This document shows positions 1-9,831 of a stretch of 64,000 nucleotides of DNA, in pieces. The notes beneath the pieces were generated by a model. That model saw only the letters and a list, made by a program, of their open reading frames with translations. It did not search any database and was not told the DNA's origin. The number at the start of each line of letters is the position of its first letter. The first letter of the stretch is position 1. Both the position numbers and the translations under genes were made by a program. This DNA is from Paulinella micropora. Taxonomy: Eukaryota; Cercozoa; Imbricatea; Euglyphida; Paulinellidae. Where the stretch lies: assembly GCA_019918135.1 (NCBI GenBank), contig WBZZ01005569.1, forward strand, positions 62,001 through 126,000. The letters are read 5' to 3'.

Positions 1-720
1 ATATCCCGGGAAAAAGGACGACGCGCCAAAATTGTGCCCCTCCGATCAAAAAAGTTTTTTTGGACACCTTTCCCCTTGGAAGAGACCGGGGGGCGGGGGG
101 GGGGAGGAAAGGGAAACCGGAGGGAGAGGGGAAGATGTGGAGAGGGAGAGGAAGAGAAGTGGGGAAGGGAGAGGGCGCCCCCCGTCTTCCCCACCCCCTC
201 TCCCCCTTCCCTCTCTCTCTCTCTTCTTTCTTGAGTGGAAACTGTCGCCAAATGTGCATATGTGCGTATTTCCCGGGGAAAACGAACGTGCGCCAGAATT
301 GTGCTCTACCAATCAAAAAGTTTTTTTCGGGCACCCTTCCCCTCGAGAGAGCCAGGGGGCAACGGGGGAGGGGCGAGGGGAGGGGAAAGATGTGCAGAGG
401 GGCGAGGGGAGGAAAGGTGGAGAGAGGGGGGGGGAGGGCGCCCCTCGCCCCCCCCCCTCTTTCTCTCTTCTTTTTTTCGAACACAAAAACTTGTCGCCAA
501 ATGTGCATGTGTGCGTACTTCCCGGGGAAACGGAACGTGTGCCAAAATTGTGCTCCCCCCGATCAAAAACGTTTTTTTGTGCAAACTTTCCCTCGGGAGA
601 GGCCGGGAGCCGGAGGAGAGAGAGAGAGAGAGAGAGAGAGGGAAGGGGGAGAAGGCAGGAGGGCGCGCCAAAGATTTGTATAATTCTTTATTAGACCTCT
701 TGTTAATAGAACGTAAACGG
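1..720 (+). repeat. Cluster of three copies of a dispersed ~115-bp repeat
   Basis: Three direct copies of one repeat unit lie at about 1-93 (cut by the window edge), 236-353 and 488-604. A full unit runs from GTCGCCAAATGTGCATATG through GTGCGTATTTCCCGGGGAAA, a GCGCCAGAATTGTGCTC block, and an AAAAAGTTTTTTT block to CCTCGGGAGAGGCC. Between units are purine-rich G/A tracts and pyrimidine-rich C/T tracts. Long open frames cross this area on both strands, but they read only low-complexity Gly/Arg/Glu or Pro/Ser sequence and the repeat itself, so I do not call genes here. Confidence 0.85.
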
Positions 721-723
721 ACG

Positions 724-1845
724 ATGGAGACCAAGGAAACGATAGCTATACCCTCCAGACAATTTCCTTATGAATATCGTCCGGGGACCTTATATCCGCT
801 AGCCCTGGCTTTATTGCTACGGCAGACCAATGTACCAGCAGCGTTGAGAAAGAACTTGGCCGACTGGTTCAAGTCCGTTGTAGGCCTAAACGTTGATGAG
901 CCTAAGGATTTGGATGTTTGTAGCAAGTATGAGCTCTGTCACCTCGTACTGTACGACGATAAAAGTGCGGCTGACATGCCCCAAAAATACCCGCTCCTTA
1001 TGTCTTATCTAGCCGGGGCGGATGCTCAAGGGATAGTCCGGAATGATAACACGCAGGAGGCTTACAATTACGGGGCGAAAATGCGCAGACTTTTTGCACG
1101 GGCGGCCGACAAATGGAAATCATTGCTTACAAACCCAGAAGCATATACAGACACGGCAGGAGTGGAAGACGTAGATTGCCACCGTGTTATGTCCGTCCTG
1201 TCAGAGGTTGTACGTCGCCAGTTAACGGGCGACAAGATCAAGATAACCACTGGCGTGTTTGAGCAACCCCCAAAGGAATGGGTTAGTGAGCCCCTGGCTG
1301 GTTCACGCCCCGCGGGCTTGTACATAGCTCGCCTAGATGTACCAGGCCACACCTGCTTCCTGACTCTGCTGATCGACGTCCAGGGCCAAAGGAGAGTTAT
1401 GTTTACACAGGCGTACGCGGGCCATTATACTCTGCGACAGGCTATGCTCGGGGAGATCGGCGCAAACTTTGAACAACAAGCAAAGGAATTCATCCAAAAC
1501 TTTGGCAAAGGGCGCTGGCTCACGACGAAGGAAACCGAAGAACTGGAACAGCAGATCACGCAACTGTGTCTGAGCTCCGGGCAACTTTTAGGCACGCTCG
1601 AGGCAGAGCTTACGGTCTCGGCAGAGCTAAAACTCAAATGCAGAGACCTGATGACAAAAATACAGGAGTTTGGCTGCAAATACTTTGGGGTGAAATACGA
1701 GAGTCAGCTCAACTGGGGAATCCGCGTGGAGGTACAGGCCGCGTTACACTTTGACTTCAACCTTTATCCCATGCGCGACGAATGCCTGTGCCGCGTAATA
1801 CTGGAAGGGCTATGCGAGAAATGCGGTAAGTCTCGTAGTAAGTAA
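724..1845 (+). CDS. Unknown protein, 373 aa
   Basis: I do not recognise this protein. The open frame extends far upstream through repeat sequence, but composition changes sharply at the ATG at 724, which follows an AT-rich leader and begins METKETIAIP. From there the protein has normal mixed composition, with no signal peptide or membrane segment. The C-terminal third is predicted by eye to be helical and charged, and it ends in a Cys-containing tail (CLCRVILEGLCEKCGK). The stop is followed by an AT-rich tail, then by a return to repeats. The start is fairly secure; the function is unknown. Confidence 0.75.
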   Translation: METKETIAIPSRQFPYEYRPGTLYPLALALLLRQTNVPAALRKNLADWFKSVVGLNVDEPKDLDVCSKYELCHLVLYDDKSAADMPQKYPLLMSYLAGADAQGIVRNDNTQEAYNYGAKMRRLFARAADKWKSLLTNPEAYTDTAGVEDVDCHRVMSVLSEVVRRQLTGDKIKITTGVFEQPPKEWVSEPLAGSRPAGLYIARLDVPGHTCFLTLLIDVQGQRRVMFTQAYAGHYTLRQAMLGEIGANFEQQAKEFIQNFGKGRWLTTKETEELEQQITQLCLSSGQLLGTLEAELTVSAELKLKCRDLMTKIQEFGCKYFGVKYESQLNWGIRVEVQAALHFDFNLYPMRDECLCRVILEGLCEKCGKSRSK

Positions 1846-1894
1846 AGACAAAAATATATTTTCTTTTTAAAAAGAAATTCTTGACAGAAATTCA

Positions 1895-2646
1895 ATCTTG
1901 CCACTGGGGGAAAACGGAGGGGGGGAGGGAGGGGTGGGTCGGGGCACAAAACACCCCCGGGCCGGGGGAAGGATGCTCGAAAAAATTTTTGGTGGGGGGA
2001 GAGCACAATTCTGGCGCATATTTCTTTTTGTCCGGGAAATACGCACCCCATGCCCATTTTTCGACAAATTCCACGCAAGAAAGAAGAAGAGAGAGAGAAA
2101 GGGGAGGGGGAAAACGGGGGAGGATACAAACGGGGGAAAGGGAAAAACGGGGGGAGGGAAAAAACGGGGGGAGGGGAAAAACGGGAAGAGGGGAAAAACG
2201 GGGGGAGGGGAAAAACGGGGAGAGGGGAAAAACGGGGAGAGGGGAAGGGAAAAACGGGGAGAGGGGAAGAACGGGGGGAGGGGAAAAACGGGGAGAGGGG
2301 GAAAAACGGGGAGAGGGGGAAAAACGGGCCCCCCCCCCCCCTTTTCCACCTCTCCTCTGTTTTTACATCTTTCCCTCCCCCCCCCCCCGTTTTCCCCTCC
2401 CCCCGATTTTTGCCTCCCCTCGTTTCCCCCCTTCCCCCCGCCCGGGGGAAGGTGTGCTCGAAAAAATTTCTGAAGGGGGAGCACAATTCTGGCACACGTT
2501 CCTTTTCCCCGGGAAATACGCACACATACACATTTGGCGGCAAATTCCACGTAAGAAAGAAGAGAGAGAGAGAGAGGAGAGGGGGAAAGGCAACGGAGGG
2601 AGGGGAAAACGAAGGGGGGGGGGGCGCCCCCTCCCCCCCACTGCAA
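1895..2646. repeat. Inverted copies of the dispersed repeat plus a minisatellite
   Basis: Two copies of the dispersed ~115-bp repeat lie here in reverse orientation, at about 1962-2076 and 2441-2555. Between them, at about 2100-2330, is a minisatellite of roughly 13 to 18 bp units based on GGGGAAAAACGGGGAGAG, followed by C-rich sequence with a mirrored GTTTTCCCC theme. A G-run/CGC/C-run palindrome sits at about 2613-2638. All open frames across it are low complexity. No gene is seen. Confidence 0.8.
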
Positions 2647-2750
2647 GGGGGAAGAAAAAGCCTGTCCATTTCCGTCCCATTTGTCTAACCTATCAAGCCA
2701 TCCGACGAGTGACTTCTCCAATGAGGCGGTGCACTCTCTGGGACCTCGGG

Positions 2751-2830
2751 GGGGGGGGGGGGGGGCTCGGGGGGCCATGCCCCCCCTTAAAGCCCAGCGT
2801 GCTTCTCTCCAGCCCGCGCAAGCGGGGTGG
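2751..2830. repeat. Palindromic filler 1 in Fanzor copy 1
   Basis: A G-run, then GGGGCCATGCCCCCCC, then a pyrimidine stretch ending CTCTCCAG followed by CCCGCGCAAGCGGG. It replaces the part of the element that copy 2 has between about 7878 and 8698. Confidence 0.75.
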
Positions 2831-3066
2831 GCAAAGAAGGGCCGAGATGGGCGGCAGAATGCGCTGCTTCGGCGACTTTGATCTAGATACTCTGCGCCTG
2901 CGGTTTGTGCAAGAGGACAGTGACTTTGTACGAGCCAGGCCGTGGCTTCTCAGCGTGCCCTACGACATCCGCGCAGTGGCCATCCGGGATCTGCAAGCGG
3001 CGAGGGCCTCGGTCATCTCAAATCTTAGCCAGAAGGGCAAGTTCTTCCACTGGAAGAGAGTCAACT

Positions 3067-3131
3067 CGGGGGGCAAGCCCCCCGTGCCCCCCCCCCCCCC
3101 CTGCTACCCTTTCAGCCCGCGACAGCGGGCT
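3067..3131. repeat. Palindromic filler 2 in Fanzor copy 1
   Basis: GGGGGGCAAGCCCCCC, a long C-run, then CCCTTTCAG followed by CCCGCGACAGCGGG. It replaces the region corresponding to about 8937-9335 of copy 2. Confidence 0.75.
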
Positions 3132-3213
3132 GGCGCCTACGGCGCGCTATTACCCGAGTACGCGACAAGATCTACAACATGGTCCAGGACGTGCACAAGA
3201 AAGCCGCCAGATG

Positions 3214-3314
3214 CGGGGGGCGGCGCCCCCCGTGACCCCCCTGCAGCCAGCGCCGGGGGCATGCCCCCCGCGCCCCCCCTTTTCTCCATTCCAGCCCGCG
3301 CCAGCGGGGTGGCA
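3214..3314. repeat. Palindromic filler 3 in Fanzor copy 1
   Basis: Contains GGGGGGCGGCGCCCCCC, GGGGGCATGCCCCC, and CTCCATTCCAG followed by CCCGCGCCAGCGGG. It replaces the region corresponding to about 9419-9617 of copy 2. It is nearly the inverted image of filler 4. Confidence 0.75.
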
Positions 3315-3382
3315 CAGGCGTGTACGCAATGTGGGGCGTTGTGGAGGGACATCAAAGCCGCCAAGATGTACAGCTGCCAGTG

Positions 3383-3482
3383 CCACCCCGCTGGCGCGGG
3401 CTGGAATGGAGAAAAGGGGGGGCGCGGGGGGCATGCCCCCCGGCGCGGGCTGGAAGGGGGGCTCGGGGGGCTTTGCCCCCCG
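3383..3482. repeat. Palindromic filler 4 in Fanzor copy 1
   Basis: CCCGCTGGCGCGGG followed by CTGGAATGGAG, then GGGGGGCATGCCCCCC and GGGGGGCTTTGCCCCCC. It replaces the region corresponding to about 9692-9850 of copy 2. Its first part is the reverse complement of the end of filler 3. Confidence 0.75.
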
Positions 3483-3737
3483 CTCTGAGAAGGGAGGGGG
3501 ATGTGCCGCGTGCTGCCCTTTCTCCCTTCCAGCTGCCGGCCGGTCTCTGGAGGGGTTCGCCTCTCTAAGATTTCAATCCGATCTGTCAAGCTTTTAATAA
3601 AGAAATTTTCTACTTTGATCGACGCTAGCCTGAAACAAACCGCACAGTTGTGGCGGCCATGAAAGAACAGACAAGACTGAACACGTCGTCTGGCAGGCAC
3701 TTTAAGTCCAGGCGCTTGCGGTCCATGTTTGTAAAAC

Positions 3738-4733
3738 CTACGTGTTGCGAGGATTCGTAGCCTGAGGCTTTGTAAATTTTTGCCACGTTATCTTTTTAAA
3801 TTCGGGAATGTCAGTTTCACTGATAGAGGCCTGCAAAAATGCCAAAGGCACGTAATTTGTTGGTTGGCTTTCTGTACAAGCATGGTCCAGCCTCACGGTG
3901 ACTATTTGATTGTATTGAAAGCCTGTTGAGAAAACTGCCTCCATAAAATCGCTCACATGCTCCCATAATGGTCTTACTTCAGGAAGAGGGCCAAGCTCCA
4001 TCGAACTGTCACATCCACATTTGATACAATCTTCAATGTAGTCCCCTAAACGCTGTGACCACCGTATAAACTTAATGTGTATCTTACGTAGTTCATATTC
4101 GTATTTTTTTTTTGTTTTCCAAGGAATATCATCTACGAAGTAGGTAAGAATTTTGCTTGCGCTTGTAGGCGAGCAACTCTCCCGCTGATCGGAGGGGCTG
4201 TGACCCCATACCTCGATTCTGAGCACTAGTTCATTTGACAACATCTGGTTTCTCGGCGGGGGATTTCGCTCGATTGTTAGAGGTACCCAGGCAATTTCAC
4301 GAAGGTTTCCCAATGAATCTTTGTCTTGATTATATATCTGACTTAACACCGCCACGTCTGTACTCAAATCCTCAGAGCTCGTACAATCGTCAGGTATAAG
4401 TTTGATCATTTCTGGTTCGCTATTTTCCTTGTTTAGTTTGTCCCAGATCAAGAGTTGACAAATTAACAAAATCTTCCGTGAAATGAATCCTTCTTTCACC
4501 TCGACTGATTTCGTAATTTTTGGTTTCAGTGGGGAGTATACTTTCAGCGTCGTCTTCTTCTCATCCTTGTCAACGTAGTACCGAACTTCATGGTACTTTG
4601 GAGGGCTGTCTGGGAGTTGTGTTGTACACCCTTGCGACGATTGTTTCGCGTCTGTCCAGTGCTTGCCTTTCCGAGAGTAACGAACTACAGTGAATTGCCT
4701 TGAGACATAGTCTGACTTGACAGTTGTTGACAT
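3738..4733 (-). CDS. Unknown protein, 331 aa
   Basis: A single clean frame from an ATG at 4733 (MSTTVKSDYVSRQF) to a stop at 3738. The upstream side is AT-rich (TTAGAAAAAACTAG). The gene is visibly less GC-rich than its neighbours and has ordinary amino-acid composition with many Lys, Glu, Ser and Thr. There is no signal peptide or membrane helix. A CIKCGC motif lies about two thirds along. I do not recognise the family. It ends facing Fanzor copy 1. The lower GC may reflect a different origin from the surrounding genes. Confidence 0.75.
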   Translation of the reverse strand: MSTTVKSDYVSRQFTVVRYSRKGKHWTDAKQSSQGCTTQLPDSPPKYHEVRYYVDKDEKKTTLKVYSPLKPKITKSVEVKEGFISRKILLICQLLIWDKLNKENSEPEMIKLIPDDCTSSEDLSTDVAVLSQIYNQDKDSLGNLREIAWVPLTIERNPPPRNQMLSNELVLRIEVWGHSPSDQRESCSPTSASKILTYFVDDIPWKTKKKYEYELRKIHIKFIRWSQRLGDYIEDCIKCGCDSSMELGPLPEVRPLWEHVSDFMEAVFSTGFQYNQIVTVRLDHACTESQPTNYVPLAFLQASISETDIPEFKKITWQKFTKPQATNPRNT

Positions 4734-4759
4734 GAGTTAGAAAAAACTAGTTAAACACA

Positions 4760-5207
4760 AAGACCTATTTCTTACAACTGATACTAAAAAAGGTGAAAAA
4801 AAAGGGGGGGCGGGCGCCCCCCGTTTTCCCCTTCCTCTCCCCCTCCCCTCCCCTCCCCTCCCTTTCCCCCCTCCCCCCTGGACAGGCCTGCCTTTTTGCT
4901 CACGAGTGTTGTGCGCGACCTGGCGACCCAGATAGTGTGTGCTGAAGGAAGAGCGCCACGAGCTGCCAGTGGAGCGGGAGCCCTGTTCAATTCGCGCCCA
5001 CTGCTCCGCGCGGTTCGCCTCAATACCTTTTCTCTCTCCCTTCCCTCTCTCTCTCTCTCTCTTCTTTCTTGCGTGGAATTTGTCGCCAAATGTGCATATG
5101 CGCGTATTTCCCGGGGAGAGGCCGGGGGGGGGGGCGGCCCCCCCCCCGCACTTTATACTAGGAAGTGGGGCCCGAGTGTTTTGGGCTTCACAATTTTTTG
5201 ATGCAGG
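4760..5207. repeat. Low-complexity and repeat leader region
   Basis: Contains a G-run/GGCGCC-type/C-run palindrome at about 4804-4822, a C-rich tract, and at about 4880-5030 a stretch of ordinary GC composition that may be a gene remnant with no recognisable identity. A shortened copy of the dispersed repeat lies at about 5078-5124, with its head joined directly to its GAGAGGCC tail, followed by another G-run/C-run palindrome at about 5124-5147. The last 40 bases (GTTTTGGGCTTCACAATTTT) form the leader shared with the copied gene pieces at 13.97 and 14.40 kb. Confidence 0.6.
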
Positions 5208-5473
5208 ATGGCTGAGAAGGGGACTAGTGTTGAGACCAGCCCTCTGTCGCAGGGCTGCGCGTGGCGACTCCCCAACAAGCCCCTGCAGACTGCCGCAGCG
5301 CTCAGGACCTATCCCACTAAACGGCAGCCGTTACCTAGGTGGCCCCCAGCATACATTCGTCGTTTTGGGCTCACTGCCACCGTCCTGGTCACGCCGGGCT
5401 GCCGTGTGCATTTGCGCATTGGGTACGATCGATGCCGTGTGCTAGCGCAGGCAGACCCAGCGCCAGAGGAGGG

Positions 5474-5506
<33 letters not shown>

Positions 5507-6224
5507 AGAAGAGGCCCCGATTGACGAGGATACACACTCGGACAATGCTGAACCCGTCCATGCCCTGGATCGCTGCAAACTGTCCGTCCTACCTCGCGCC
5601 GTGCGCATTGCCTCCTGGCTCCTGTTGCTAGCCCGCCAGCCCCAGGCATCTTGGTTTGAAGTTCTGTTCCTGCAAGATCCGGATTCCTGCGCCCCCCTGG
5701 AAGGGTCTCTCCAACAGCGCAACAAGCAAGGGGAAGCCAAGTTCTGCCTGCGCACAAAAATCCCTCCCGCAGAGGGGTACGAGACCACGGTTTCTTACTC
5801 GTTCGAATACCTCCTGCACGTGCCCGCCGGCGCCAAAGTACCAGCCCCGCTGGTGACTGACGACGTCGACGTGAGGGAACTGTTGCTAGCCAAGCTGGAA
5901 CAGATCCGCCCCTGCTATGATCTGCTGCTAGCTGCGGTTCACGACGGAGCTAGCGCGTCCCAGGTGCTGCAAAAGTTGCTACCAGACGCTGGCTGGGATT
6001 TGTCGCGCAGGCGGCGAGAACAAGTGCAGCTTTTTGTGCACGATGGTTTCGAGGCCAGGAATATGACGCTGCAGGCTTGGCCCGGAACGGAAACCACGAC
6101 GGTACACGCGGTTAGCCATTCAGGTGCACCAGAGGAGCTAGCGTCAGGGAGTTCTGAGCATCCCCACAAAAGACAACGACTAGAAGCTGACAGTCAAGTA
6201 CCTCGTGCGTTAGGGATTTGCTAA
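5208..6224 (+). CDS. Unknown protein with acidic run, 338 aa; source of fragments at 14 kb
   Basis: Starts at the ATG at 5208 (MAEKGTSVETSPLSQG). This start is supported because the same leader and start recur in both fragments near 14 kb. Residues about 85-105 are an almost pure glutamate run encoded by GAA/GAG repeats; it is much shorter in the copy at 13.99 kb. The middle is leucine-rich and mixed. The C-terminus carries HPHKRQRL, a possible nuclear localisation signal. There is no recognised domain. The acidic tract and basic tail would fit a nuclear or DNA-associated role, but that is inference only. Confidence 0.75.
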
Positions 6225-6442
6225 TTCTTTTCAATACGCAACTTAGTTTTGATCTGAGTTTTAATTAAAAAACTTTTTTAGCTGATTTCAATCCAATCCA
6301 CAAACACACACACACATGCTACAACTGATTTTATATAATAATGCACTATAATCATAAATGATTATGAGCTAAGTTGTAAAGACCTTTTGCATAGCATCCG
6401 CGTGCCAGAGCTGCCAAACAGATGAAATGAACGTCATATCCT
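6225..6442. other. AT-rich intergenic region with conserved 37-base motif
   Basis: At about 6253-6290 is the block GAGTTTTAATTAAAAAACTT followed by TTTTAGCTGATTTCA, which recurs almost unchanged at about 13067-13102. A CA dinucleotide run follows at about 6301. No coding signal is seen. Confidence 0.5.
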
Positions 6443-6691
6443 TCACTTGTTTCCTGGCCCATGAGCCCGTTGGCGTCCATCTGCGAACAGGCGGCTTAGA
6501 ATTTGGATCAGAGCCAGACGAACACTCTTGTGCATGACCTCACCTATCTGCGCTGCTAAAAACCTGCCCATCGCCAGGAGTGCCTGCTGCATTTGTCCCA
6601 ATTCACCCTCTCCAGAGAGAAACAAAACAAAAGCCTCGTCGATTTTTCTTGTAGGATAATATTCCAGAAATTTGTGGTGTTTGCTGTGGTA
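6443..6691 (-). pseudogene. Possible gene remnant without ATG
   Basis: An open frame on the minus strand with coding-like composition reads FVLFLSGEGELGQMQQAL and ends RQRAHGPGNK. It has no ATG at its 5' end and is bounded upstream by a stop. It may be the C-terminal end of a lost gene or a very short protein using an internal Met. I do not recognise it. The 150 bases downstream also show short basic coding-like stretches. Confidence 0.25.
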
Positions 6692-6924
6692 CTAAGACAG
6701 TTTTTTTTTAATTATTGTGATTAAAAACTTTTCCCTAGTAGAACTTGCCACTTCCAAACTCTTTCTGCTTCTTGAACCGACGCCGCCCTGACCCCCGTTT
6801 GCTCTAAGCGACGTCGGGCGCGGGAGTCGCCTTGTTGGGCTGCTTTAGCATACTAGGCCAGGGCCTTGTCCACATCCCGGGCCACGCCCGTGCCCAGCTC
6901 CTTTTCTCTCACCCGGGGCTTGAT

Positions 6925-7670
6925 TTGTGGCGCTTGATATGTTAGACAAATTTGCCGCCAAATGTGCATGTGTGCGTACTTCCCGGGGAAACGGAACGTG
7001 TGCCAAAATTGTGCTCCCCCGATCAAAAAAGTTTTTTCGTGCAAACTTCCCCTCGGGAGAGGCCCGGGGCCGGGGGGGGGGGGAGGAAAAGGAGGGAAGG
7101 GGGAGAGGGGGGGGAGCGAGGGAGCGAGGGAAGGGGAGGGGAAAACGGGGAGGGGCGAGGGGAGGAGAAAGGGGGAGAGGGAGGGGGAGGAGAAGTGGGG
7201 AAGGGGGAGGGGGGGGCCGTTTTCCCCTCCCCCGTTCTTTTCTCCCATCCCTCCCCCCTCCCTTTTCTCTCTCCCCCCCCCTCCTCCGCCTTCCCCCCCT
7301 CTCTCTCTCTTCTTTCTTGCGTGGAATTTGTCGCCAAATGTGCATATGTGCGTATTTCCCGGGCAAAAGGAATGTGCGCCAGAATTGTGCTCGATCAAAA
7401 GTTTCTTTCGGGCACCCTTCCCATCGGGAGAGGCCGTGGGGGGGGGGGGGGGGGAAAGGGAAAACGGGGGGAAAGGGGAAACGGGGGGAGAGGGGAAACG
7501 GAGGGAGAGGGGAAGATGTGGAGAGGGAGGGGAAGAGAAGTGGGAAGGGGGGGGCGCCCCCCCCCCCTCGTCTCGGAGGGGGAGCGGAAGGGGAAAGGGG
7601 AGAGGGAGGGGAGAAAGGGGAGAGAGAGAGGGGGGAGGGGGGGGGCGCCCCCCCCCCCCCCCATGTGAGG
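6925..7670. repeat. Repeat cluster abutting the Fanzor element
   Basis: Two direct copies of the dispersed repeat lie at about 6950-7066 and 7321-7436, separated by G-rich and C-rich tracts. G-run/CGC/C-run palindromes lie at about 7547-7567 and 7637-7662. The cluster is framed by an inverted pair: TTGATTTGTGGCGCTTGA at about 6927 is the reverse complement of TCAAGCGCCACAAATCAA at about 7717, which lies inside the Fanzor left end. Open frames here are low complexity and are not called. Confidence 0.75.
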
Positions 7671-8111
7671 GCTAAGAAAAAGCCTGTCCATTTCTGTCCC
7701 ATTTGTCTAACCTGTCAAGCGCCACAAATCAAAACATTCAGGTCTTGTTCCTTTGCCAGTGGCATGCTCATAGGAAGATCACTTGGCTCTATGAACTCCG
7801 TCTTGACAACAAGCTACATCTAAGCCATCCGACGAGTGACTTCTCCAATGAGGCGGTGCACTCTCTGGGACCTCGGGGAGGCATGGCCCCCCGAACCGAG
7901 CCTTCAGCCCACACCGGCGGGTTGGCCACGAGAAGAGAAGACCCGGGAGAAGAAGTTCAGGCCCGCGCAACCTCCTCCAGAGCCTTCCTTAGCGTATGCG
8001 CCGTTCTGGAATCAGTCTGCCAGAGAGGTGTCTAGGCAGTTACCTCTCTACACAGGAGGCGGCCTGGCCAGAACGAGCGCAAGCCGCCTGCCTATTTCTC
8101 TGAGCAGGGTC

Positions 8112-9773
8112 ATGGGTTACGGTTCCTGGAGCTCGGTCAGAAGGTACGAGCCGACAACCACACAAGGCCCGCAGGAGACCTCCTGGCAATCGCGACTTGC
8201 ACTGCTGCCCGCAACTCAGGCCAACGCGAGACGTAACGCAGCCAAAGCAGACGAGACGCAAAACAAGCCGCCCAAGAAGAAAAAGTTCAGCCTGAACAAG
8301 AAAGCAGGTAAGACGCCCCCGCTCAAGACACTCACGTGCAGGATCTACCGAAAGACAAAGGATAAAGAGGTTAGGCGAACTTGGCTGCGCAAGGCCTGGC
8401 TGGTATTTCGAGCAGTCCACACCATCTGGAATGCGGCGGTGGCCTGGCTGAGAAAAGAGGATGAGCGTTTCCCCTGGCCAGCGAAGACGAGCAGGAGCAA
8501 GGCCAACCCAAGCAGGCTGCGAGTAAAAAGAGACGGCGCCAAGAAACCAAGGAGGAAAAGCCCGGCAAGCACAAGCGACAAAAGAAAGAGGAGAAGCCGC
8601 AGGAGCAGAAAGACAAGCAAGAAAAGAAGGAGGAGACGCCCGAAGAGATCAAGGCCAGAAAAGCCAGAGAGCGCCAAGAACAAAAGGAGCGCCGAGAGCA
8701 AAGAAGGGCCGAGATGGGCGGTAGAATGCGCTGCCTGGGCGACTTTGATCTAGATACTCTGCGCCTGCGGTTTGTGAAAAAAGATAGCGAGTTCGTGCGA
8801 GCCAGGCCGTGGCTTCTCAGCGTGCCCTATGACATCCGCGAAGTGGCCATCCGAGACCTGCAAGCAGCAAGGGCCTCGGCCATTTCAAATCTTAGCCAGA
8901 AGGGAAAGTTCTTTCACTGGAAGAGAGTCAACTTCCGCAAGTGGGAGGAGCGCAGGTCTATGATCGCGATCTCGCACACAGTCTGGGGTTGCAGGCAAGG
9001 ATTGGCGCAAGCAAGAGCGTAGGCTTGGAGCCAAGAAGCTTGAAATCAAGTACGACGTGCGCCTGAGGGTCGATCCCCTGGGTAGATGGTACTTACATGT
9101 TCCGGTAGAGATAGAGCAGCGGCAGCGCGAATTTGCGGAGCCCGACTCCAAGCGTGTAGTGAGCATTGACCCTGGCGTGAGGAGCTTTCTGACCATGTAC
9201 CATGCGGACTCGGGCGCGATAACCGAATGGGGCCGTGGATCCATTGCACGCGTGTACCGACTGCAGAAACACATCGACAATCTGCTAAGCAAGGTCGCAC
9301 TATTGGGTAAGGACAGCAGCAAGAAGCGGAACCGCCGGCGCCTACGGCGCGCTATTACTAGAGTGCGTGACAAGATTTACAACATGGTCCAGGACGTGCA
9401 CAAGAAAGCAGCCAGATGGCTGCTCGATAACCACGACTACGTCGTACTATCTTGGTTCGGAGCGTCGGGCATGGTGAAGGGCAAAGCAATCTCACGGCAA
9501 ACAAAGCGTAAGCTGCTTTCCTGGCGACACGCAGATTTCCGCAAGCGCTTGCTCAGCCTGCAGCGAGAGTATGTAGGTAAATGCAAGGTGCTGATCTGCA
9601 ACGAGGAGTTCACCACGCAGGCGTGCACGCAATGCACGGCGCTGTGGAGGGACATCAAAGCCGCGAAGACGTACAGCTGCCAGTGGTGTGCTCTCCAGCA
9701 CGGACGCGACATGAACGCCAGTCGCAACATCCTCTTGAGACTGCTGGCGTTGGGTCGGCAAGACTTGCATTAG
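8112..9773 (+). pseudogene. Fanzor/TnpB RNA-guided nuclease gene, reading frame interrupted
   Basis: Fanzors are eukaryotic and giant-virus relatives of TnpB that use an RNA guide to cut DNA. Three consecutive stretches in different frames make up the gene. The first (about 8112-8473) reads the N-terminal region up to VHTIWNAAVAWLRKEDE. The second (about 8474-8990) reads a Lys/Glu-rich helix and MGGRMRCLGDFDLDTLRLRF. The third (about 8990-9773) holds the catalytic half: RuvC-I SIDPGVRSF, the alternative glutamate in NEEFTTQAC, the zinc ribbon CTQC...CQWC, and RuvC-III RDMNASRNIL. The frame changes lie near short homopolymers (a C4 run at about 8471-8474 and a G4 run at about 8984), so sequence error is possible; otherwise the gene is inactive. 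All three catalytic acids and all four zinc cysteines are kept. Confidence 0.8.
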
Positions 9774-9801
9774 CTTTGTTTAGGTCATAAAAAAACTTGC
9801 A

Positions 9802-9831
9802 CCAAAACCCTGACGTTAGGTCGGGTTTTGG
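9802..9831 (+). ncRNA. Hairpin just after Fanzor gene, candidate part of guide RNA or terminator
   Basis: A perfect 9-bp stem, CCAAAACCC with GGGTTTTGG, and a 12-nt loop, 29 nt after the Fanzor stop. In TnpB and Fanzor elements the guide RNA is made from the 3' end of the gene into the element's right end, so this hairpin is in the right place. A simple terminator or RNA-processing stem is the alternative. Confidence 0.45.

Larger units (their letters stand above)
2647..3590 (+). pseudogene. Fanzor (eukaryotic TnpB) element, copy 1, heavily deleted
   Basis: This is a shrunken relative of the element at 7.67-9.95 kb. Matching blocks occur in the same order: the left end (about 2651-2750), the block reading MGGRMRCFGDFDLDTLRLRF (about 2831-3066), a short block with the arginine-rich and VQDVHKKAA-coding region (about 3132-3213), the zinc-ribbon block encoding CTQC...YSCQC (about 3315-3382), and the right end (about 3483-3590). 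Each of the four missing segments is replaced by G/C palindromic filler DNA (listed separately). Both outer RuvC aspartate regions are missing, so it cannot encode a nuclease. It may still be mobilisable if its ends are intact. Confidence 0.8.

Noticed and set aside
32-720. Long open frames of 140-220 codons on both strands
   Set aside because: They read G/A- or C/T-rich low complexity and the dispersed repeat; the same peptides recur at every repeat copy, so they reflect DNA composition, not genes.
2100-2330. Regularly spaced short repeats that could suggest a CRISPR array
   Set aside because: Units are contiguous G/A minisatellite repeats without unique spacers, and no cas genes are seen.
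1881-3488. 535-codon open frame
   Set aside because: It runs through the minisatellite, repeat copies and the remains of Fanzor copy 1; only the Fanzor blocks are meaningful.
3659-3760. 33-codon ORF starting MKEQTRLNTSSGRHF
   Set aside because: Too short and overlaps the 3' end of the opposite gene; no leader or relatives visible.
5389-5788. Ser-rich and Leu-rich ORFs on the minus strand
   Set aside because: They are antisense readings of the GAA/GAG glutamate run in the gene at 5208.
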